Shown: positions 1 to 6,218, counted from the stretch's first letter. The stretch is DNA of 8,437 nt from Lachnospiraceae bacterium (GCA_016301965.1 JAEDOO010000082.1:1-8437), one strand, 5' to 3'. Made by a program: numbers and translations. The notes: generated from the sequence alone by a model not told the origin.

Positions 1-1103
1 ATACCGCCGGTACGGCCACAGCACAGTCCGCAGCCCGGGTGGGTGATGATAGCGCCTGCATCAGACAGGATCTCCAGCGTACCGTCTGCCAGAGCCTGAC
101 GATAGATCTTACGGCTTGCCGGTGTGACGATCAGTTTCACGAAAGGAGCTACTTTTTTGCCCTTAAGAACAGTGGCCGCTTTCTGCAGATCTTCCAGACG
201 TCCGTTGGTGCAGGAACCAATAAATACCTGGTCGATCTTTGTTCCTGCCAGCTCTTTTACAGGATGAATATTGTCCACCTGAGACGGACAGGCCAGAACA
301 GGTACCAGATCCTCGGCCTGGTAGGTCAGTTCTCTGGCATATACAGCGTCCGGATCACCTACCAGAGATTTCTGGAAGTCGTTCAGTTCGATCTCACAGT
401 ATTCTGCGGTCTTTTCGTCCGGGGTAAACAGAGCACATTTCGCACCCGCCTCAATGGCCATGTTTGCCATTGTCATTCGGCTGGCTACGGTCATGTTCTC
501 AATCGTATCACCGGTGAATTCCAGCGCCTGGTAGGTAGCACCGTCAGCACGAAGATCGCCGATCAGACGAAGAATGATGTCTTTGGATGTTACATTTGCC
601 GGAAGCTCACCGTTTATGGTAACTTTGATGGTCTGGGGAACCTTGACCCACAGCTGGCCGGTTCCCAGGATGGAAGCCATCTCGGTATAGCCGATGCCGG
701 AGGAGAAAGCACCTACACAGCCATACGTTGTCGTGTGACTGTCTGTACCAAATACTACATCGCCGGGTTTAACATATCCGGCCTCTGTCATCAGCTGATG
801 GCAGATACCGTCACTTCTATGTACATTTTTCATACCATATTTTTCCACGAACTCATTTCCCTTGCGGAAATGGCGGGTGTCATCCACCTGGCTGGCCGGA
901 ACCAGATGGTCGTAGATCAGCACGACTTTGTCCGGATCCCAGAGCTTTGTAAAGCCCATTTCCTCGAATTTATCAGCCACGAAGGGAATAAAGATATCGT
1001 GGATCATGACTCTATCCACGTTGGTGGTAACAATATCACCGGCTTTGATATCGCTGACACCGGTGTTGTGTTTCAGGATTTTTTCAATAATTGTATAGCC
1101 CAT
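1..1103 (-). CDS. LeuC-like dehydratase large subunit, second pair (3' end cut by window)
   Basis: Catalytic large subunit of an aconitase-superfamily hydro-lyase of the 3-isopropylmalate dehydratase / homoaconitase type. The family moves a hydroxyl between neighbouring carbons of a 2-alkylmalate-like acid using a [4Fe-4S] cluster. Translation from ATG at 1103 gives 367 residues before the left edge; the family is about 420. Visible marks are GTDSHTTTYG near residue 120, GSCTNGR with Cys298, and HPGCGLCCGR with Cys358 and Cys361; these three cysteines are the expected cluster ligands. The ATG lies two bases after the small2 stop, and its Shine-Dalgarno GGAGGA sits in the last codons of that gene, so the two are translationally coupled. 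The second cysteine motif reads CGLCCGRTGG, whereas canonical clostridial LeuC, from memory, has CGPCLGGHMG. Family is certain; substrate (isopropylmalate, dimethylmalate, citraconate or similar) is not. Confidence 0.9.
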   Translation of the reverse strand, partial: MGYTIIEKILKHNTGVSDIKAGDIVTTNVDRVMIHDIFIPFVADKFEEMGFTKLWDPDKVVLIYDHLVPASQVDDTRHFRKGNEFVEKYGMKNVHRSDGICHQLMTEAGYVKPGDVVFGTDSHTTTYGCVGAFSSGIGYTEMASILGTGQLWVKVPQTIKVTINGELPANVTSKDIILRLIGDLRADGATYQALEFTGDTIENMTVASRMTMANMAIEAGAKCALFTPDEKTAEYCEIELNDFQKSLVGDPDAVYARELTYQAEDLVPVLACPSQVDNIHPVKELAGTKIDQVFIGSCTNGRLEDLQKAATVLKGKKVAPFVKLIVTPASRKIYRQALADGTLEILSDAGAIITHPGCGLCCGRTGG

Positions 1104-1105
1104 GA

Positions 1106-1603
1106 TTAATCCTCCAGTCCGTTTCTCTTGCGCATGGCTTTTACAAGTCCGCCGGCATTTAAGATCTCCAGCAGATTCTCAGGCAGAGAGGCGATCGGAT
1201 ATACTTTGCCGTTTAAGGTGATCTTTTCGCCTACGGTTACTTCGATGGTATCACCTTCGGTCACATCGTCTCTGAGATCCGGATTTTCGATCAGTAAAAG
1301 ACCATTGTTGATAGAGTTGCGATAAAAGATACGGGCAAAGGATCTGGCTACGACAGCCTTGATGCCCAGAGCTTTGATGATCTCCGGTGCCTGCTCACGG
1401 GAAGAACCGCAGCCGAAGTTTTTTCCGGCTACGATCACGTCCCCCGGCTGAATCTGTGCGGCCAGCTCGGGACGAAGGGGGGAGAAGGCGTAGGGGGTCA
1501 TATCCTGTACGGTTTTTAAGGCCAGATATTCGGTGGGGATGATGATGTCAGTGTCGATATCATCACCCAGCACCCATACTCTGGCGATAAATGTTTCACT
1601 CAT
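1106..1603 (-). CDS. LeuD-like dehydratase small subunit, second pair
   Basis: Small (swivelling-domain) subunit that completes the active site of the large subunit encoded immediately downstream. It is 165 aa, the short archaeal/clostridial LeuD form rather than the roughly 200-aa enterobacterial one. Visible motifs are DDIDTDIIIP (residues 14-23), substrate-loop YLAL (26-29) and GKNFGCGSSREQAP (60-73), which contains the catalytic serine region. The ATG at 1603 was chosen over an in-frame ATG at 1660 because GGAG lies seven bases upstream and the protein then begins just before the family's first strand; the extra 19 residues resemble nothing in the family. The loop has no Arg; homoaconitases typically have YLRT there, so a tricarboxylic homocitrate-type substrate is less likely (inference). 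The motif reads SREQAP where, from memory, anabolic LeuD has SREHAP. Confidence 0.9.
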   Translation of the reverse strand: MSETFIARVWVLGDDIDTDIIIPTEYLALKTVQDMTPYAFSPLRPELAAQIQPGDVIVAGKNFGCGSSREQAPEIIKALGIKAVVARSFARIFYRNSINNGLLLIENPDLRDDVTEGDTIEVTVGEKITLNGKVYPIASLPENLLEILNAGGLVKAMRKRNGLED

Positions 1604-1766
1604 TGTAGTTCTCCAATCCGCCGCCATTTTGTTTGCGGCATCAATTTCTATGCATAACATTTATTTTGAATATACTCTGTCTATGCATGGTCGTATTTTG
1701 CATATCTGCAGTAGTGCTGGCAGAGAAAACTGCTTAGTAATGATCTCATCAGCGATAGCAGTCTCC
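1604..1766 (-). other. 163-bp gap between the two dehydratase pairs
   Basis: This gap separates the large1 stop from the small2 start and holds no convincing gene. It contains one copy of a 17-bp repeat shared with the end of large1 (1700-1716), two copies of TCTATGCAT (1647-1655 and 1680-1688), and a weak hairpin at 1729-1762. A short GCCGC/GCGGC hairpin lies just upstream of the small2 ribosome binding site. Read on the minus strand, TAGACA, 18 bases and TGTTAT form only a poor promoter match. The four genes may be one transcript, or the second pair may have a weak start of its own. Confidence 0.6.
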
Positions 1767-1791
1767 TTATTTCAGCATATCTGCAGTAGTG
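1700..1791. repeat. 17-bp direct repeat: end of large1 and the following gap
   Basis: GCATATCTGCAGTAGTG occurs at 1775-1791, inside the last codons of large1, and identically at 1700-1716 in the gap, a 75-bp offset. The offset is a multiple of three, so the outer copy read in the large1 frame again gives Thr-Thr-Ala-Asp-Met. A second shared octamer, TGGCAGAG, follows at 1718-1725 and 1804-1811, with the spacing changed by 11 bp. This looks like a decayed tandem duplication of the gene's 3' end. Confidence 0.75.
1729..1762 (-). terminator. weak hairpin with U-rich tail after large1 (possible attenuator)
   Basis: On the minus strand, ACTGCT pairs with AGCAGT. An inner TGAT/ATCA stem with a three-base loop lies inside an internal bulge. 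The hairpin is followed by TTTTCTCT (plus-strand 1721-1728). It starts four bases after the large1 stop, where an attenuator between the two gene pairs could sit. GC content is low and the stem is broken, so full termination is unlikely. Confidence 0.3.
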
Positions 1792-3017
1792 ATCTCACCC
1801 ATAATGGCAGAGGCGGTTACAGTAGCAGCGCTTGCCAAATATACAAAGGAATCTCTGTGTCCTGCACGGCCTTTGAAGTTGCGGGTACCGGTGCTGATCA
1901 GGGTCTCGCCCTCACCGATGACACCCTGGCAGGAGCCCCAGCATACGCTGCAGTTCGGATTCATGACAATAGCGCCTGCGTCCATGAAAATATCCAGAAG
2001 ACCCTCTTCGGCAGCCTGTTTGTACACAGCGCGGCTGGCGGGAACCACCAGGAAGCGTACCAGCGGATGTACCTTTTTGCCTTTGATAATGGAAGCGCCT
2101 ACACGCAGATCTTCGATACGTCCATTGTTGCAGGAGCCGAGAAAAGCTTCATCGATATGTACGCCCAGAGATTCTTTTGCAGGAACCACGTTGTCCACGA
2201 AGTGCGGTTTCGCCACGATGGGCTGGATTTCAGAAAGATCAATATCATACACAGCGGCAAAGGAAGCGTCCGGATCGCTGGTAAACAGTGCCTTAGGCTC
2301 GCGGTCATGTTCTTTCAGATAAGAGAGTGCTACATCATCCACTTCCATCAGCGCTGTCTTGGCTCCGGCCTCCACGCAGAGGTTGCAGACGGAGATACGG
2401 TCACTCATGGTCAGTGTTTTTAAGCCTTCGCCGGCAAATTCCATGGCTTTATAGTTGGCACCGTTTGCTCCGATACGGCCGATGATGGTCAGAATCAGAT
2501 CACGGGCATACACACCCTCCGGCAGCTTTCCTGTCAGATTAAAGCGAAGAGTTTCCGGAACCAGCAGCCAGGAGGTACCGGTAACCATGGCATAGAGATA
2601 ATCGGTACAGCCTACACCGGTACCGAAGGCACCCAGAGCGCCATATGCACAGGTATGGCTGTCCGCGCCAAAGATCAGTTCGCCGGGACATACATGATTC
2701 TCCATCATGACCTGATGGCAGACACCCTCGCCCTCGTAGAAGGTAATGCCGTGTTCTCTGGCGAAATCACGCATCTTTTTGTGAGATGCGGCGGTTTTCG
2801 GGGAATCGGAGGGAATATTGTGATCTACGATCCACACCAGCTTGCTTACATCCTGAATATGGGGATGTTTCAGTTTGTTATACATATCGATGGTCAGATG
2901 GGTGGTTCCATCGTTGCTCATCAGTTTGTCCAGCTCTACAGTATGGATGTCTCCGGCCTTGGCGGAGTCCACACCGGCTGCGCGGGCAATGATTTTTTCA
3001 GCCATTGTCATACCCAT
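1767..3017 (-). CDS. LeuC-like dehydratase large subunit, first pair
   Basis: Complete 416-aa catalytic subunit of a second isopropylmalate-dehydratase-family enzyme, paralogous to large2. Visible features are GADSHTCAYGALGAFGTG in the first third, cluster ligands Cys296 (GSCNNGR), Cys356 and Cys359 (NPNCSVCWGSCQG), and the C-terminal GTRNFKGRAGH block with the substrate-binding arginines near 379-388. The ATG at 3017 is preferred to in-frame ATGs at 3009 and 3003 because AAGGAGG lies eight bases upstream. The gene begins three bases after the small1 stop, so the pair is coupled. Two departures from the usual family sequence are visible: Asn for Thr after the first ligand (GSCNNGR, usually GSCTNGR), and CSVCWGSCQG in place of CGPCLGGHMG. 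These argue for a substrate other than isopropylmalate. 2,3-Dimethylmalate dehydratase (DmdA) is one candidate I cannot confirm. Confidence 0.93.
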   Translation of the reverse strand: MGMTMAEKIIARAAGVDSAKAGDIHTVELDKLMSNDGTTHLTIDMYNKLKHPHIQDVSKLVWIVDHNIPSDSPKTAASHKKMRDFAREHGITFYEGEGVCHQVMMENHVCPGELIFGADSHTCAYGALGAFGTGVGCTDYLYAMVTGTSWLLVPETLRFNLTGKLPEGVYARDLILTIIGRIGANGANYKAMEFAGEGLKTLTMSDRISVCNLCVEAGAKTALMEVDDVALSYLKEHDREPKALFTSDPDASFAAVYDIDLSEIQPIVAKPHFVDNVVPAKESLGVHIDEAFLGSCNNGRIEDLRVGASIIKGKKVHPLVRFLVVPASRAVYKQAAEEGLLDIFMDAGAIVMNPNCSVCWGSCQGVIGEGETLISTGTRNFKGRAGHRDSFVYLASAATVTASAIMGEITTADMLK

Positions 3018-3020
3018 AGC

Positions 3021-3494
3021 TTAGTCCTCCTTGTTCAGTGATGCGATCAGGCCGCCCTGATCGAGAATGCTCTGCATTTTTGCCGGAAGCTTTGTACAGG
3101 TAAAGGTCTGTCCGCCGCTTACGATGGTACCGGATTCAAGATCCAGCTCCATCTCGTCCTGATCGGCCACGTGGTCGTACAGATCCTTGCATACGATGAC
3201 CGGAAGGCCAATATTGATGGCATTTCTGTAGAAAATGCGGGCAAAGGATTTGGCGATAACTGCCTTAATGCCCAGAGCTTTCAGTACGGCGGGAGCCTGT
3301 TCGCGGGAAGAACCGCAGCCGAAATTTTCACAGGCTACTACGAAGTCGCCGGGTTTTGCTTTTTTGGAAAAGTCCGGATCCAGAGACTCGAACGTATAGG
3401 TTTTCATTTCGTCGATGGTCGGAAATAAAAGGTATTGGGACGCAATGATCTGGTCTGTATCCACATCATTGTGAAACCGGAATAATTTTCCCAT
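3021..3494 (-). CDS. LeuD-like dehydratase small subunit, first pair
   Basis: Small subunit that partners large1 to form a heteromeric hydro-lyase. It is 157 aa, at the short end of the LeuD range. Motifs are NDVDTDQII (residues 9-17), substrate loop YLLF (21-24), NFGCGSSREQAP (57-68) and the SFARIFYRNAINIGLPVI block in the middle. The ATG at 3494 has AAGGAGGA seven bases upstream. It is the first gene of the minus-strand operon. The loop YLLF is hydrophobic and differs from YLAL in small2, so the two enzymes probably accept different side chains (inference from the known role of this loop in isopropylmalate dehydratase versus homoaconitase). Small-before-large order is the reverse of the classical leuC-leuD order. 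A DmdB-type subunit is an alternative to LeuD. Confidence 0.92.
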   Translation of the reverse strand: MGKLFRFHNDVDTDQIIASQYLLFPTIDEMKTYTFESLDPDFSKKAKPGDFVVACENFGCGSSREQAPAVLKALGIKAVIAKSFARIFYRNAINIGLPVIVCKDLYDHVADQDEMELDLESGTIVSGGQTFTCTKLPAKMQSILDQGGLIASLNKED

Positions 3495-3532
3495 AAGTCT
3501 ATCCTCCTTGTATTTACTGCATATATTTACCT

Positions 3533-3561
3533 ATTATAAACCACTATTTCAGGAAATGAAA
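3533..3561 (-). promoter_or_regulatory. promoter of the dehydratase operon (good -10, weak -35)
   Basis: On the minus strand a perfect TATAAT lies at 3538-3533. The hexamer 17 bases upstream is TTTCAT, a poor -35, which suggests activator dependence or low basal expression. The start would fall near 3526 and give a leader of about 30 bases. That is too short for a T-box or leucine-peptide attenuator. Confidence 0.5.
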
Positions 3562-3568
3562 GAAATTC

Positions 3569-3597
3569 TTGCACTTTCGCTGACGTTGGGCTATAAT
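3569..3597 (+). promoter_or_regulatory. strong sigma-A promoter of the amino-acid importer
   Basis: TTGCAC (3569-3574), a 17-base spacer and a perfect TATAAT (3592-3597) form a near-consensus housekeeping promoter, with a predicted start near 3604. It lies back to back with the minus-strand dehydratase promoter in the 157-bp divergent region. Nothing resembling a riboswitch fits in the roughly 48-base leader. Confidence 0.85.
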
Positions 3598-3604
3598 ACC
3601 ACTG

Positions 3605-3622
3605 TGCCGCGGTAAAGCGGCA
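3605..3622 (+). promoter_or_regulatory. 5'-terminal mRNA hairpin of the importer transcript
   Basis: TGCCGC and GCGGCA form a perfect six-base stem with loop GGTAAA. It starts one base after the predicted transcription start and ends before the ribosome binding site AGGAG (3638-3642). A stem at the very 5' end commonly protects mRNA from decay, which would suit a highly expressed binding protein. Function is inferred. Confidence 0.5.
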
Positions 3623-3651
3623 GCATGAAACAGAAAAAGGAGATATATGTT

Positions 3652-4560
3652 ATGAAAAAATTAATGGCAATCGCACTTACAGCAGCCATGAGCCTTGGTC
3701 TGCTGGCAGGATGCGGATCCTCTTCTTCCACAGCAAGTGAAGCGCCGGCAAGCTCTGCGGCATCTTCCGCAGTCAGCGAGACACCGGCAAGCTCTGCAGT
3801 TTCTTCCGCAGCTGAAGAAGCAGCAGCTTCTTCCACCGCTGATGCAGCAGAGAGCGATCTGGAATACGTAAAAGCAAACGGCAAACTGGTGGTTGGTATC
3901 ACTGATTTTGCACCGATGGATTACAAAGATGAGAGCGGCAATTGGATCGGTTTTGACGCCGATATGGCAAAAGCTTTTGCTGAGAGCCTGGGTGTTGAGG
4001 TTGAATTTGTTGAGATCGACTGGGACAACAAGATCCTTGAGCTGGACGGCAAGACCATTGACTGTGTATGGAACGGTATGACTCTGACAGACGAGGTTAA
4101 GAGTGCCATGAACTGCACAGGTGCTTACCTGAACAACGCACAGATCGTAGTTGTACCGGCAGATAAAGCAGATCAGTATCAGACAGAAGAGAGCCTGGCA
4201 GAGCTGAACTTTGCCGTAGAGGCAGGCAGTGCCGGCGAAGCTGTAGCTACCGAAAAAGGTCTCAATGCCACACCGGTAAAAGCTCAGGCAGACGCTCTGA
4301 TGGAGGTTGCAGCAGGAACATCTGACGCAGCTATCATCGATTCTCTTATGGCAGCTGCTATGGTTGGTGAAGGTACAGGATACGAAACTCTTACATATAC
4401 TATCGGTCTCAGCACAGAAGAGTACGGTGTTGGTTTCCGTAAAGGCTCTGATCTGACAGACGCTCTGAACGATTTCTTCAAGAGCGCCTATGCTGACGGC
4501 AGCATGCAGACAATCGCAGAAACATACGGCGTACAGGCCGCACTGGTTGAGCAGCAGTAA
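3652..4560 (+). CDS. Amino-acid ABC transporter, substrate-binding lipoprotein (family 3)
   Basis: Extracellular solute receptor of a polar amino-acid importer, 302 aa, anchored to the outer face of the membrane. The signal peptide has lipobox LLAG-Cys21. Residues 22-69 form a Ser/Ala/Glu-rich tether, and residues 70-298 form a family 3 binding domain (SBP_bac_3) with its GFDADMAKAFAESL signature near 100. ATG 3652 was chosen over ATG 3625 because AGGAG lies nine bases upstream and a Lys-Lys signal peptide then starts cleanly. The Asp that usually holds the substrate amino group is present (IIDS, Asp230). The MTxTxxR motif reads MTLTDEVK (143-150), so the usual carboxylate-binding Arg is Val149. 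The ligand may therefore not be a standard amino acid, or another residue supplies the charge. Permease and ATPase genes follow. The ligand cannot be named. Confidence 0.95.
   Translation: MKKLMAIALTAAMSLGLLAGCGSSSSTASEAPASSAASSAVSETPASSAVSSAAEEAAASSTADAAESDLEYVKANGKLVVGITDFAPMDYKDESGNWIGFDADMAKAFAESLGVEVEFVEIDWDNKILELDGKTIDCVWNGMTLTDEVKSAMNCTGAYLNNAQIVVVPADKADQYQTEESLAELNFAVEAGSAGEAVATEKGLNATPVKAQADALMEVAAGTSDAAIIDSLMAAAMVGEGTGYETLTYTIGLSTEEYGVGFRKGSDLTDALNDFFKSAYADGSMQTIAETYGVQAALVEQQ
3745..3811 (+). repeat. 39-bp tandem repeat coding the lipoprotein tether
   Basis: The 28-base segments 3745-3772 and 3784-3811 match at 25 positions with a period of 39 bases (13 codons), encoding two copies of PASSAxSSA. 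The repeat lies wholly within the Ser/Ala-rich tether between the lipid anchor and the binding domain. Tether length probably varies between strains by repeat gain or loss. Confidence 0.8.
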
Positions 4561-4624
4561 TAACGGACAGCTTGGAAATTGACCATGGAGAGCGAAGTAC
4601 TTCGCTCTCCATTTGCTGTCGTTA
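4561..4624 (+). terminator. two-tier hairpin between binding-protein and permease genes
   Basis: Positions 4585-4612 are a perfect 28-base palindrome that folds into a 12-bp stem with loop GTAC. Outside it, 4561-4571 (TAACGGACAGC) pairs with 4615-4624 (GCTGTCGTTA) apart from one bulged G, so a second ten-bp stem closes the structure. It begins directly after the TAA stop. There is no long U run, so partial termination or 3'-end protection of the upstream mRNA is likelier than full termination. This fits the common excess of binding protein over permease. Confidence 0.75.
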
Positions 4625-4660
4625 TGGATAAATACTACAGATAAAAGAAACGGGGATTTC

Positions 4661-5347
4661 ATGGAAACGATTATGGAACAGATGCCCATAGTAGTGAATG
4701 CGCTGAATGTGGGCTTTTTACAAACATTAAAATTATTTTTTGTGACACTTCTGGGCGCATTCCCTCTGGGACTGATCATTGCGTTTGGATCCATGTCAAA
4801 GTTTAAGCCGTTGAGCTGCCTGGTTAAAATTATAGTGTGGATCGTCCGCGGTACACCGCTGATGATCCAGCTTCTGATCATCTATTATTTTCCGGGACTG
4901 GTGCTCCATAATCCCATCTGGGGCGGCGGAGAAGCCGGAAGATTCGCGGCAGCGTCCGTGGCATTTATTTTTAACTATTCCTGCTATTTCTCCGAAATTT
5001 ACCGCGGCGGTATCCAGGGTGTACCGGTAGGACAGCAGGAAGCCGGTCTGGTGCTTGGTATGACGAAATCCCAGATTTTTTTCAAGGTTACTTTACTGCA
5101 GATGATCAAGCGTATCGTGCCGCCTATGTCCAACGAGATCATTACCCTGGTCAAGGATACTTCTCTGGCCCGTATCATCGCGCTGCAGGAGATCATCTGG
5201 GCCGGACAGGCCTTCATGAAAGGCTCCAACGGTATCTCCGGACAGATCTGGCCGCTGTTCTTTACAGCAGTGTACTATCTTGTTTTTAACGGACTGCTCA
5301 CAGTTCTTCTGGGCAAACTGGAAGACAAACTGAATTACTTTAGATAA
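4661..5347 (+). CDS. Amino-acid ABC transporter permease (HisM/GlnP type)
   Basis: Integral membrane subunit, 228 aa, typical for the His/Glu/Gln permease family. About five hydrophobic segments are visible (roughly residues 14-43, 53-82, 95-111, 165-190, 196-216). Family marks are RGTPLMIQL (63-71) and the cytoplasmic coupling (EAA) loop starting QQEAGLVLGM (125-134), followed by the conserved NEIITLVKDTSL stretch. The loop reads EAG rather than EAA, a mild change. ATG 4661 is preferred to TTG 4613, which lies within the hairpin; GGGGA lies four bases upstream, a close and modest ribosome binding site. A second ATG at 4673 is possible. A single permease gene implies a homodimer in the membrane. 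The ATPase gene follows after 12 bases. Confidence 0.95.
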   Translation: METIMEQMPIVVNALNVGFLQTLKLFFVTLLGAFPLGLIIAFGSMSKFKPLSCLVKIIVWIVRGTPLMIQLLIIYYFPGLVLHNPIWGGGEAGRFAAASVAFIFNYSCYFSEIYRGGIQGVPVGQQEAGLVLGMTKSQIFFKVTLLQMIKRIVPPMSNEIITLVKDTSLARIIALQEIIWAGQAFMKGSNGISGQIWPLFFTAVYYLVFNGLLTVLLGKLEDKLNYFR

Positions 5348-5359
5348 GGAGGTGGCGAA

Positions 5360-6145
5360 ATGCCGATTTTAGAGGTGCAGCATATCTGCAAAACATTCGG
5401 GGACACACAAGTTCTCAAGGATATCAGCTTTACTCTGGAAAAAGGAGAAGCTCTGTCCATGATCGGTACGTCGGGAAGCGGTAAGACGACCCTTCTTCGC
5501 TGCCTGAATTTTCTGGAGACACCCACCAGCGGTAAGATTCTGGTAAACGATAAACCGGTGTTTGATTCTGAGACAGCCGGACGGATGTCTGAGGCGCAGA
5601 TTCGGGAGAACCGCCTGCATTTTGGCATGGTTTTCCAGAATTTTAATCTGTTTCCCCAGTACACAGCGCTGGAAAATGTAACTCTGGCCAAAAAACTGAT
5701 TGAACAGAAAAAACCCGAATTTAAAGCCAATAAAGCAAAGATTCTTGCTGATATCCGCAAGCAGGGCGAAGCCCTTCTGGACAGTGTGGGTCTTAGTGCC
5801 AAGATGGGAAATTACCCCCACCAGCTTTCCGGCGGACAGCAGCAGCGTGTGGCCATTGCCCGGGCGCTGATGATGCAGCCGGATATCCTCTGTTTCGATG
5901 AACCTACATCTGCCCTGGATCCGGAACTTACCGGTGAGGTGTTAAAGGTTATTCGCGGTTTGGCGGATCAGCATGCGACCATGGTGATCGTTACCCATGA
6001 GATGCAGTTTGCCCGTGATGTTTCGGACAAGGTACTGTTTATGGATGACGGCGTGGTGGCTGAGTACGGTACACCGCAGGAAGTGTTCGAACATCCGACA
6101 CAGGAGAGAACAAAGCAGTTTTTGACGAGATATTTTGAAGGATAA
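5360..6145 (+). CDS. Amino-acid ABC transporter ATP-binding protein (GlnQ type)
   Basis: Cytoplasmic ATPase that powers the importer, 261 aa. In order: Walker A GTSGSGKT (36-43), Q-loop Gln93 in VFQNFNLFP, signature LSGGQQQRVAIARAL (156-170), Walker B ILCFDEP (176-182), D-loop SALD (184-187) and H-loop His213. The C-terminal EYGTPQEVFEHP is standard for amino-acid importers. It is some 15 residues longer than typical GlnQ, because of a basic helix-like insertion at about 112-136 between the Q-loop and the signature motif. The ribosome binding site AAGGAGG overlaps the TAA stop of the permease gene, with ATG seven bases on, so expression is coupled. All catalytic residues are intact. Confidence 0.96.
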   Translation: MPILEVQHICKTFGDTQVLKDISFTLEKGEALSMIGTSGSGKTTLLRCLNFLETPTSGKILVNDKPVFDSETAGRMSEAQIRENRLHFGMVFQNFNLFPQYTALENVTLAKKLIEQKKPEFKANKAKILADIRKQGEALLDSVGLSAKMGNYPHQLSGGQQQRVAIARALMMQPDILCFDEPTSALDPELTGEVLKVIRGLADQHATMVIVTHEMQFARDVSDKVLFMDDGVVAEYGTPQEVFEHPTQERTKQFLTRYFEG

Positions 6146-6162
6146 TTGTATAGCATATATAG

Positions 6163-6206
6163 TGCAAAAGGCGAAACGGCAAGTGACTGCTGTTTCGCCT
6201 TTTGCA
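6163..6206. terminator. bidirectional terminator between importer and lacI-type gene
   Basis: A perfect 15-bp inverted repeat (6163-6177 with 6192-6206) surrounds a 14-base loop. The GC core GGCGAAAC/GTTTCGCC is flanked by AAAA and TTTT, so either strand yields a stem followed by a short U run. It lies between two convergent genes, where one element serving both is expected. The U tract is only four bases before GCATT. Confidence 0.85.
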
Positions 6207-6218
6207 TTGTCATTCATT

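Noticed and set aside
39..1109. Long open frame on the plus strand opposite large2
   Set aside because: It is antisense to a gene with clear aconitase-family motifs; its translation resembles no family and has no ribosome binding site.
1676..1741. Possible 22-codon peptide after the large1 stop (minus strand)
   Set aside because: The GGAG after the large1 stop is 13 bases from the ATG, too far, and the peptide is not family-like.
1533..2423. Plus-strand open frame of 296 codons
   Set aside because: It runs across the small2 start, the gap and the large1 3' end in antisense, with no family resemblance; it is a shadow of the real codons.
3546..3578. ATTTC/GAAAT and GAAAG/CTTTC dyads between the divergent promoters
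   Set aside because: The arms are only five bases in an A/T- and purine-rich region; not distinguishable from chance.
3661..4881. Minus-strand open frame of 406 codons
   Set aside because: It is antisense to the binding-protein gene and spans the hairpin and permease start; cysteine-rich shadow translation without a start signal.
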